In this document: one piece after another, positions 38,635 to 46,218 of the stretch | How positions within the stretch are numbered: the stretch's first letter is position 1 | Layout of the letters: each line of letters starts with the position of its first letter | From: Pseudomonadales bacterium | Lineage (GTDB): Bacteria > Pseudomonadota > Gammaproteobacteria > Pseudomonadales > UBA7239 | NCBI GenBank assembly: GCA_028280345.1 | Contig: JANQLY010000023.1 | Coordinates: 62,001-126,000 of the forward strand | Direction: 5' to 3' | DNA length: 64,000 bases | The notes under the pieces: generated by a model | What the model saw: only the letters and a program-made list of their open reading frames with translations | Databases searched by the model: none | Told to the model about the DNA's origin: nothing | Translations under genes and position numbers: made by a program

Positions 38635-38965
38635 TTATTTTCCCGAGAAGCCAACTTTAGTCCTCTGCTCACTAGGAAAGTAGGGCACCACCTGATTGCC
38701 ATCACCGATCAAATATAGCTTCCCTCTCGAATCTACACCCAACAACCATCTGTCTATCCCACTAGAATGAAGAGTTACACTGATTGGGGGGACAATATTT
38801 ATACCCTTTACTTTGACAAGTTTTTTAGGTATCCCTCATACAACTTTCTCTTCGATGTTATCTCAGCAATCAAATAGGGCCCTTCCTCTACCGACTCTCT
38901 GGTTGCTATTAGCAAAACCACTGGAGACAAAACTCAAAATATACGCTTCAATCTAGCCTTGATAG
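38635..38965 (-). pseudogene. Decayed duplicate of the 122-residue gene
   Basis: Conceptual translation follows the gene at 36990-37358 closely (VLSPVVLLIATRES, YLIAEITSKRKL, then GINIVPPISVTL, SGIDRWLLGVDSRG). However, a TGA replaces the TGG Trp codon of the RFWVL segment, and one base is missing in an A run after EGYLK, shifting the frame. No start codon is left at the 5' end. Confidence 0.85.
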
Positions 38966-39021
38966 CCGCAACTAGCTTGGCAAAGATACCAAGCATATAC
39001 ACAACAGTATAAATTCCATTT

Positions 39022-39348
39022 TTATAAAAAAACAAATTTCTCATCAACATAATCAAGCAATTTATTTTCTATTTTTTGAAACACATCAGGGCACACAACC
39101 AAAAATTGAACACCATCAATCTCAAAACACAAACCAGCCTGAATTTTACTAAAATCTTTTTTATCATTAAATCCCACAAGCAATTCGTAATGATTTGTTT
39201 CACTACACCTAGCCCAAATAATTTGTACAATTGGTTTGTCAAAACTTAATTCAACGAAATATCTTGAAAATCTTTCTTTCGCAGCGCTGGAGATTTTAAA
39301 TTTTTTCAGTCCTAGTTTAAACTTGACTAAATCAATTAAATTTTTCAT
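39022..39348 (-). CDS. Small hypothetical protein of the RHS locus
   Basis: A 108-residue basic, A+T-rich protein with no recognised motif. It starts MKNLIDLVKFKLGLKKFK, and the rest alternates beta-like segments (IVQIIWARCSETNHYELLVGF, then GLCFEIDGVQFLVVC). It lies between two decayed genes and has no disablement of its own. An immunity role is possible from position; a spurious ORF cannot be fully excluded, but its amino-acid pattern looks genuine. Confidence 0.55.
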   Translation of the reverse strand: MKNLIDLVKFKLGLKKFKISSAAKERFSRYFVELSFDKPIVQIIWARCSETNHYELLVGFNDKKDFSKIQAGLCFEIDGVQFLVVCPDVFQKIENKLLDYVDEKFVFL

Positions 39349-39399
39349 TTAAACACCAACCGTAATCATCCTACATAAGCATTCCCATGCTACCACCAC

Positions 39400-39729
39400 C
39401 TAAAAATTGAATCCGTAATTTCTGCTTTTTTTCAAACTTATATTGAATGCCTGCACATCATACATTTCAACATTCTTTAAAATACTTTCATCCAGGCACA
39501 TATCACACATTATAACACCTTCAAATAAAACGCTATCCACTTTAAAGGAAGGCGCCTTGGCACTATCAAAATCTCCACCTTCAAATCTTAGATTTTTAAA
39601 ATAAACATCTTCAAATACCGCATCAGCTAAATCTACGTCCTCTAGCACCAAGTCTTTATTAGCTTCTCTAATAACTTCACCACCACAGATAGCTGCAATT
39701 TTCTTTCCCGAGCAATTAAATATATCCAT
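39400..39729 (-). pseudogene. Truncated, frameshifted pentapeptide-repeat gene copy
   Basis: Residues 1-100 repeat the gene at 36348-36896 with few changes (SGKKIAAICGGEVIREAN, LRFEGGDFDSAK, MCDMCLDESILKNVEMYD). An extra A in a homopolymer after SLKK shifts the frame, so KITDSVF becomes RNYGFNF and a stop follows. The last third of the gene is absent. Immediately upstream (39766-39816) is a 16-codon remnant of the start of the gene at 40088-40564 (MQK-stop-LSAWNDGKGIDL). Confidence 0.88.
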
Positions 39730-39850
39730 AGCAAAACCTAACATTCCAGACCGCATTCTCCAGCCCAAGAGATCAATGCCTTTACCATCATTCCATGCGC
39801 TCAGCTATTTCTGCATACTAACAGCAAGGCTATTCTAGATGAAGTTTACT

Positions 39851-40087
39851 CTATCGATTCTGGCGTTTTATTAATCTAAATGTCTCCTCAACTTCGATGT
39901 AACACACAAGACCCTCCTGACTCGAATTAATTAAAACTCCAATTTTCAAATAATTCAAATCTTCTTTTGAAGAATCAACTGAATACTCACTATAATCAAT
40001 TGAACAAACGACTGTACCAACTAGAAGCTTATGCTGTTTTAAGGCACAGTTTTGCCTCTGCCCCAGGAAAGCAGATAATATACCGCT
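39851..40087 (-). pseudogene. Open remnant continuing in frame after the 158-residue gene
   Basis: From the codon after the TAA of the gene at 40088-40564, the same frame stays open for 78 codons to TAG 39851-39853. It reads KLLVGTVVCSIDYSEYSV, then DLNYLKIGVLINSSQEGLVCYIEVEETFRLI. There is no ATG, and only CTG or similar could start it. The amino-acid pattern looks protein-like, so it is probably the tail of a partner gene joined by recombination. Confidence 0.5.
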
Positions 40088-40564
40088 TTACTCTTTAAAC
40101 TTTTTTTGCCAAAAGGTCAAATAATAGCCTTTCAAATCTTCCTCATCTTCAGGTCTAAAAAACTCGACGACACAGGCTTTATCAGGGAACATATAAGCCA
40201 AACGCGCTTCAAATACGTGCTTTAGCTTTTCACCAAGAAAAATAATTTTATCGGTCGTTATATCTTCACAACCAGCATAATGCAAATCGGCAAGGTGAAA
40301 ATGATTAATTAGCTTTTCAATTAGTTCCGGAGCATTTTGATCTTTTTGTTTTTCTAGACTTCGCAAATTTTCCAAAAACTTTTCATCACAATCTTCACCC
40401 AAAAACAAATAATCCTCAAATACAAAAAAATCGGGGAAAAATAGAGAAGCATAACCAACGGCTAAAGAAAAACTCCCAGAACACGCAATCCACGAATCAA
40501 GATCAATGCCCTTACCATCATTCCACGCACTCAGCTCTTTCTGCATACTCAACGGTATTTTCAT
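40088..40564 (-). CDS. Putative immunity protein for the active RHS tip
   Basis: A 158-residue acidic cytoplasmic protein with no recognised family. It starts MKIPLSMQKELSAWNDGKGIDLDSWI and is rich in Phe, Asp and Leu (FFPDFFVFEDYLFLGEDCDEKF). It begins 42 bp after the stop of the RHS lipoprotein that bears the variable tip, exactly where the cognate immunity gene of a polymorphic toxin is expected. A broken copy of its first 16 codons at 39766-39816 shows that this immunity type has been duplicated and replaced before. Confidence 0.7.
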   Translation of the reverse strand: MKIPLSMQKELSAWNDGKGIDLDSWIACSGSFSLAVGYASLFFPDFFVFEDYLFLGEDCDEKFLENLRSLEKQKDQNAPELIEKLINHFHLADLHYAGCEDITTDKIIFLGEKLKHVFEARLAYMFPDKACVVEFFRPEDEEDLKGYYLTFWQKKFKE

Positions 40565-40606
40565 AATAATTCAACCCAGCTCTTTCAATAAAAAACTCTA
40601 TCAGTA

Positions 40607-42040
40607 CTATTGGCCTAACCAGCTGGCATAGCTTGAACATGGCTGCAAACCAAGCGGCACAGAAGCAAAAGTATCTTTTGCACCTCTCTTTTTATTCCAA
40701 AAACATCTGCCGTCCGGAGCCCTATTCATTTGCCAAATATGATAGTGTGGATCAAGCCCTTTGTGAGAATGTCCGGAATCCATTTGATAACACTGTGTTC
40801 CAGCCGGTGGGTCACACTCATCAGCACATTCTTCTTCACCCGTATCAGTTTCAGGCCAGCCGTCCTCCAAAGGATCATTCGCAATCTGATCTAACAGTAA
40901 AGTAGTAGCTGAAAGCCCCGTTGCATGTATCGCCAATCTATTTGCCCCGGACATTGCTAACCTACCCAGTCCATAGCCTAGTGCCTGAGTTGCCAACCCC
41001 CTCGAATCTATTTCCATTACAGGGTTAGCATGAGCATATAAATACGTATTCGGCCCATCAAAAAGCCCCAGAGGATCTGGCTGAATATAGCGCCCGATCA
41101 CAGCATCATAGTCACGATGCCAATTCTGGTTTAGACTGGTCTCCTTATCATAGTATTGCCCGGGAAAACGCAAATTTTGCGCCCCGAGGGATGAATCCTT
41201 ATAAGTACTGAAATTCTCACCAAACGGTGTGGCATAGCGCTCATAGCTAAGAATTCCCGCCCAGTTAACCAACCGCTGCGGCTGCCCCAAATGATCATTA
41301 ACCGCATAATAAGCCACTTCCGTTCCTGCAATTTTCTCAATAATCGAATTTAGCTCACCATCCATATAGATATAGGTCACAGTATTATCGATGTCGATAT
41401 ACTCCTGCAACAAAAGCCCTTCTTCATCGTAGAGAAAATACGTTGTCACGCCATTTACGGTTTTACTAGCCCGCTGCCAACGATAGTTATAGGTATAACT
41501 TGCCGAAGCTGCCAGCTCTTCGCTGCTACCAAATGACGCCGTTACCTGCCTGACATGATCGCTGGATGCATCAGCTGTGGAAATTGTATGATCACAGGCG
41601 CTGCCCCCAACACAGTCTCCCGCCCAACCGTTGAACTCATTTTCACTGGTCGGTGTTGCTACATAGGTTTCCGCCAGGCCACTGCCAGACACCAACCAAC
41701 AGTGAGTAAACTCTTCTCCGGCATCTTTAATATCATTGGTATTCACATCACCCCAAAGCTTGTCATCTTCTATACCGCGACTATCACCGGGCTGATCTAC
41801 GCCATCGAGATTGCCCCAGAGAGAGCAATTGCTCAGGTCAGTTACATATTCCTGGAAGCAGTCTCCACTCTGGGTGGTTCCGTCATTACTACAGTCGATA
41901 CTGGTTTCATTATTATTGGGCACACTGGCCAAAGAGGTAACATTACCCTCACCCTCAACGGTTATCTCGAGCTTACAAGCACTTAAAGCCAGACAAAAAG
42001 CTACAACCAATAAATTCAGGAAAAGATTTTTTATTTTCAC
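40607..42040 (-). CDS. RHS core-terminus lipoprotein with InlB-B-like module and variable tip
   Basis: A 477-residue protein starting at GTG 42040 with an AAGAGGA ribosome site. The lipobox is LSAC with lipidated C22. Residues about 25-170 form a divergent InlB B-repeat-like module (LEITVEGEGNVTS start; EFNGWAGDC and RQVTASF end). From 178 an RHS core resumes (ASYTYNYRWQRASKTVNG, YFLYDEEG, AVNDHLGQPQRLVNWAG, RYIQPDPLGLFDGPN) to DSRG at 345-348. A 129-residue tip follows with His-rich GHSHKGLDPHYHIWQMNR, which may form a metal-dependent active site, though no known toxin is recognised. It begins 12 bp after, and in frame with, the stop of the large RHS gene. Confidence 0.85.
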   Translation of the reverse strand: MKIKNLFLNLLVVAFCLALSACKLEITVEGEGNVTSLASVPNNNETSIDCSNDGTTQSGDCFQEYVTDLSNCSLWGNLDGVDQPGDSRGIEDDKLWGDVNTNDIKDAGEEFTHCWLVSGSGLAETYVATPTSENEFNGWAGDCVGGSACDHTISTADASSDHVRQVTASFGSSEELAASASYTYNYRWQRASKTVNGVTTYFLYDEEGLLLQEYIDIDNTVTYIYMDGELNSIIEKIAGTEVAYYAVNDHLGQPQRLVNWAGILSYERYATPFGENFSTYKDSSLGAQNLRFPGQYYDKETSLNQNWHRDYDAVIGRYIQPDPLGLFDGPNTYLYAHANPVMEIDSRGLATQALGYGLGRLAMSGANRLAIHATGLSATTLLLDQIANDPLEDGWPETDTGEEECADECDPPAGTQCYQMDSGHSHKGLDPHYHIWQMNRAPDGRCFWNKKRGAKDTFASVPLGLQPCSSYASWLGQ

Positions 42041-42058
42041 TGTAATTTCCTCTTACTG
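42038..42058 (-). promoter_or_regulatory. Stop / Shine-Dalgarno / GTG junction of the split RHS genes
   Basis: Read on the - strand the junction is CAG TAA GAG GAA ATT ACA GTG. The stop of the first RHS gene overlaps the AAGAGGA ribosome site of the second, with 7 bases to the GTG. The two frames are identical, so only the TAA separates them. This suits coupled re-initiation and would also allow read-through into one polypeptide. Confidence 0.75.
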
Positions 42059-45000
42059 ACACGCCGGCAAAGCAGTACCGGAGTCATCATCGCAGGCCGC
42101 TGTATCTGTCATACGATTATTATCATCATACTGTGGTGTCAGCGTCGTTGTTATCGTTGTACCCCCATAGACCTCCCGCTTATCTTCAACCACATTACCC
42201 CGACTGTCATAGGTAAAACTTCGCTGACTAATATCCGCATCATTTTTATCTTCTCTGAGCACCCGTTTCAGGCGATTACTGTCAAAGCTTGCCGGGTTAT
42301 TGGAATCCCCTCCCAAACCATCATCATAGTAATAGGTTTCTGTGTAAACTTCCGTATAGGTTTGCGTGGTGTCTGCCGGATCAAAACGCTTTAGTTCACG
42401 ACTCAAGCGGTTACCAATATAATCATAGGTATAGTTATATTGACCATATAATCCTATAGACCCTATCAGACGCTGAAAACCATCATAGGTGAAAGTTTGA
42501 TCTGCCTCCGCACCCGCAAGACTATCGGTAATGGTGGTGATATTGCCATAGGCATCATAACCATAAGCCATATCAAAACCACCATCGTTCTTCAGATCCA
42601 TATTGGTATTCGACAGGCGCCCCTGTTTGTCATAGCTTCGCGATATCTCCAGTATATCTGTGCTATTAACATGCATCGGCTGACTAAAGCTGCTAACACC
42701 ACCAAAAGTTCTGTAATTAATCGTAGTTGCCACATCATAGACCCCAAGCAAATCAACCTTGGTCAGACGGTCATTGCTGCGAGTATAGTTAACTGTATAG
42801 CCAGTCGCATAGGTCAAGCTGGTTCGCGCTCCGGCCTTGTTGTAACCATAGCCGGTTGTCAGCGCACCCTGAGGGCCTATCGGATCAAATTTTTTCTCAA
42901 TCACACGCCCCAGGGCATCATATTTGTAGTCGGTAATGCCACTTTCATCGCTGATACGCGAGAGACGTCCTTTATCATAGCCGTGCTGCGAATCATCCAG
43001 ATCATAGCTCAGGGTAATATCTGCACCATTATTGCCATAGTCTATTTCTGTTAAACGGTCCGCACTATCGTAGCTATAAACGGTTGTTACCTGCTCCGCC
43101 CCACCATCAGCCAAGGTTTTCTGTGTCACTCGCCCTGCGCTGTCATAGACATAAGTTGTGGTACCAGAATCCTTGCTCACCTGCTCAATCATCTCCTCAT
43201 AGCCATTGTAGCTATAGGTTGTTTCAGTACCATTCGCATCGACAACACTGGCAACAAGCCCTTGCTGATTATAGGAAAATGAGGTTAGCGGAGAAGTAAT
43301 AACAGAGCCATTATAATTATTATAGCTATCCAGTGAGCAGACACCGGAACAGGAAAACTCTCCCAGAGTTGCAATCATACGATTAAAGCTGTCATAACTA
43401 TTCAGCTTCACAATATCACTATCATCGTGATCGCTACCGCTATTATCACCTTTAACAACTTTGCTAGACAGATTACCTGCTGCATCATAGCCATAGATAA
43501 TTGAATCTACAAAAGCACTGGTCTCATCAGACGGGTCGGACAACTGCTGCACTTTTGACAACCTTCCCAGATCATCAAACACCCGCTTGTACTTTTCGGT
43601 AATAGTTCCTGTGCAAGCCCCATTAGTACCAGCCGCACAAACCTCCATCTCCGCCCATTGCCCATCCAGCACAGAAGGCGTCATGGCGATATAGTCGCCA
43701 TGATTATTCGCCATACCGATAATCTGGCGAGCATCGTTATAATCATACTCCACCCAGCTATTATCCGGATGCGTCATCTTTTTTAATAAGCCATTATCAT
43801 AGTATTCATAAACGGTCTGAGCTTGAATTCCAGCACTATCCGCTGTCGAAGAAGTAAGTCTACCGCGCACATCGTACACGAGGGAAACCTGTATACCATT
43901 TTCATCAACTATCGTTTGCGGCTGACCGAAGGCGTTGTAGTTGCTGTAGGTCTTCTCCAGAAAGGTTGTGGCACCCGTATATTGTTTTTCACTGGTTAGC
44001 TGGCCGCTGGCATTATAGGTGTACACCATCTTGTCATCGCTACCAGCCAATGGGCCATCAATGGTTTCCGTAGCCAGAATCGCCTTACCCGTGTGCTTTG
44101 TATAGCTATGAGCCCAACTGCGACTATCTTTTGGCGTGCCAATATCAAGCTCATCGGTTATTTTCCTGGAGCAAAGCAGATAGCTATTTACCGCTGCATC
44201 CCCATCACAGTTAACCGCACCACCCGAGCCATTGCCGTCATCATAGGTATAGTCTATGGTTTTATATAACTGCCATCCCGCATCATCCTTATCATAAGTC
44301 GACCAGGCTGAAACCGACACATCGCGACCATAGAACTGTTCTTTAACTATTACTGAAAGGTCATCATGCCAGGTACGCTTCACCATCTGACTATTACCTG
44401 TCATTTGCAATGTACTGGTGCCTACAGTACCGGACCATTGCAGTCCTGTACTACGAACCTCAATCAAACCCTTGGCACTACGATGAGTTTTCGTAACAAA
44501 GGTATTTTCCTGCTGAACTGTATCCACAAAGCCATTGGCATCATAAGTATAGTGACTGTTAGATGCCACACAACTGCCACTCACCGTACCTTCAACTTCG
44601 ACAATTCTGGAGGAACCATTATCTATTTCATAATGAAAAATGGTATCCCGACCCTTGGCATTTGTTTCAATCACACGCCAGTCAGGGTGGTCATAGATAT
44701 AAGTAAAATCCAGCGTTACTTTTTCTGCGCCATTATCGCCATGCTCCGAGCTGGAAGCCCGAAAAGCAGTATAACCCCAGGTCGCATAAACCCGGTTTTC
44801 CTCATCGGTTAGCTTTGTCAACGCCTGCGGATAAGAACTTAGCTCATAATCATAGGTAACTGTTTTACCATCCTGGTATTCAACACTGATAATCATATTA
44901 TCAGCATTCCAGCTGTACTCTATTTCATTACTGGCCGGATCAATAATTTTCCATACCCTGCCATCTTCGTCATAGATAAATTCAAGCTGATCACCGGTAT

Positions 45001-45814
45001 CAGACGCTACCACCATGCGATCATAGACAACCGAATTAATGGTTGTCGTATCATAAGTAAAATCCTTCCTGCGCCCATCGCTATTTACTACTGATTTCAA
45101 GCGTCCACTGGAATCAAAGGTGTCTACTCTGCCACTTTGAAAAAACACATCGTAATCCAGAACACCACCTGCCCCATCATCATTGGAAACCAGCTCTGCC
45201 TTTACACTGGCAACCGGAGTCCATGTGCCACCACTGCTGTTATGCTCACCTGTAAAAGAAACTCTTCCATATTCAAGGTGATCCAATCCAATCTCAGTCG
45301 TACTTATCACCGCAAACTCGTTGATTACCAGCTGTTGCTGATAATCAAATAGCCACTGCCCGGCAGTACTTCTCCAGGCATACTGCCGACTAACAGAAAG
45401 ATTTGCCGTCTGATGCTGATAGTCAATAAAAGTCTGATACTTATGACCCGTTAGCGTACTAATCGGGTTACCACTGGTTGGGTTTGGACACTCGGGACGT
45501 TTTTGGCAGTAGTTACTGCTGGTATTTGGATCAGCACAATCATAGCGATAAATCAATTTGGATAGATACCAACCATTATATAAACAGTCATCATATGCTG
45601 GCCTATAATCTCCTGTATCACACTCCCCATAGCTATTTGACTGGGGAATATATTTATTGCATACCTGATCTCCTTGGCCATCAGACATACTCGCACATGC
45701 TTCCTGAGGCGTCATTCCCTCCCCTGAACCCAAACCGTTAAGCTTATACACGTACTGAGCTGAAACTGTATTAACAAAAACCAAACCAAGCAAAACAGCA
45801 ATTATTTTTTTCAT
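42053..45814 (-). CDS. Large RHS/YD-repeat protein lacking the core terminus
   Basis: A 1253-residue exported RHS protein. ATG 45814 gives the signal peptide MKKIIAVLLGLVFVNTVSA; a GTG three codons upstream is in frame. A Cys-rich segment (about 35-115) precedes a DUF6531-like start of the shell (NPTSGNPISTLTGHKYQTF). YD repeats of the GYDAAGNLSSK and YSYDSADRLTEIDYG type then run to the end. It stops after PQYDDNNRMTDTAACDDDS, before the usual RHS core terminus, which is encoded by the next gene. RHS shells enclose a toxic tip; here shell and tip-bearing end are separate chains. It follows a small exported protein gene by 25 bp. Confidence 0.9.
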   Translation of the reverse strand: MKKIIAVLLGLVFVNTVSAQYVYKLNGLGSGEGMTPQEACASMSDGQGDQVCNKYIPQSNSYGECDTGDYRPAYDDCLYNGWYLSKLIYRYDCADPNTSSNYCQKRPECPNPTSGNPISTLTGHKYQTFIDYQHQTANLSVSRQYAWRSTAGQWLFDYQQQLVINEFAVISTTEIGLDHLEYGRVSFTGEHNSSGGTWTPVASVKAELVSNDDGAGGVLDYDVFFQSGRVDTFDSSGRLKSVVNSDGRRKDFTYDTTTINSVVYDRMVVASDTGDQLEFIYDEDGRVWKIIDPASNEIEYSWNADNMIISVEYQDGKTVTYDYELSSYPQALTKLTDEENRVYATWGYTAFRASSSEHGDNGAEKVTLDFTYIYDHPDWRVIETNAKGRDTIFHYEIDNGSSRIVEVEGTVSGSCVASNSHYTYDANGFVDTVQQENTFVTKTHRSAKGLIEVRSTGLQWSGTVGTSTLQMTGNSQMVKRTWHDDLSVIVKEQFYGRDVSVSAWSTYDKDDAGWQLYKTIDYTYDDGNGSGGAVNCDGDAAVNSYLLCSRKITDELDIGTPKDSRSWAHSYTKHTGKAILATETIDGPLAGSDDKMVYTYNASGQLTSEKQYTGATTFLEKTYSNYNAFGQPQTIVDENGIQVSLVYDVRGRLTSSTADSAGIQAQTVYEYYDNGLLKKMTHPDNSWVEYDYNDARQIIGMANNHGDYIAMTPSVLDGQWAEMEVCAAGTNGACTGTITEKYKRVFDDLGRLSKVQQLSDPSDETSAFVDSIIYGYDAAGNLSSKVVKGDNSGSDHDDSDIVKLNSYDSFNRMIATLGEFSCSGVCSLDSYNNYNGSVITSPLTSFSYNQQGLVASVVDANGTETTYSYNGYEEMIEQVSKDSGTTTYVYDSAGRVTQKTLADGGAEQVTTVYSYDSADRLTEIDYGNNGADITLSYDLDDSQHGYDKGRLSRISDESGITDYKYDALGRVIEKKFDPIGPQGALTTGYGYNKAGARTSLTYATGYTVNYTRSNDRLTKVDLLGVYDVATTINYRTFGGVSSFSQPMHVNSTDILEISRSYDKQGRLSNTNMDLKNDGGFDMAYGYDAYGNITTITDSLAGAEADQTFTYDGFQRLIGSIGLYGQYNYTYDYIGNRLSRELKRFDPADTTQTYTEVYTETYYYDDGLGGDSNNPASFDSNRLKRVLREDKNDADISQRSFTYDSRGNVVEDKREVYGGTTITTTLTPQYDDNNRMTDTAACDDDSGTALPACQ

Positions 45815-45839
45815 AATAAACACTAATAAATTTTTACAA

Positions 45840-46184
45840 TTAAATTTCGTATTTTTCTAACACACAATCCATTGTTTCATCATCACGGGTAAAAGAAATC
45901 GATTTCAATGTTCCATTACTGCCAAGCAGGCCACTTAATTCGTTATACGCTTGTTTGCCTTCCGCAGTCGTGGCATCAAAGATAATAATATCCCACAAGC
46001 ACGAAGCTTCCATCGTATCCTGGGTATCCAGCTTGATTGCAGCAAATTTTTCATCAGTGCCAAAACCACTATCGCGGATATAGCTGATTTTATGATTGGT
46101 CTCGGTAAAAGATGCCGCCAATACACTGGCAGAAAAAATCACACCGACCAGCATTGCTGCTGCCTGCTTGATAGATACGTTCAT
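45840..46184 (-). CDS. Small exported protein preceding the RHS genes
   Basis: A 114-residue periplasmic protein with a signal peptide ending SASVLA-ASF. The mature 90 residues contain two Cys (ASCLWDIIIF and MDCVLEKYEI) that could form a disulfide. No family recognised. It has a CAGGAGAATTC ribosome site. Being 25 bp upstream of the RHS gene on the same strand, it is probably the first gene of that operon and could be an accessory or chaperone for the RHS shell (inference). Confidence 0.7.
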   Translation of the reverse strand: MNVSIKQAAAMLVGVIFSASVLAASFTETNHKISYIRDSGFGTDEKFAAIKLDTQDTMEASCLWDIIIFDATTAEGKQAYNELSGLLGSNGTLKSISFTRDDETMDCVLEKYEI

Positions 46185-46218
46185 TTGAATTCTCCTGTTG
46201 ATAATAATTTCCGCGAAA

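Noticed and set aside
35600..40600. Insertion sequence or integrative element in the RHS island
   Set aside because: No transposase, integrase, terminal inverted repeats or target duplications were seen; the duplications are explained by homologous recombination of RHS DNA.
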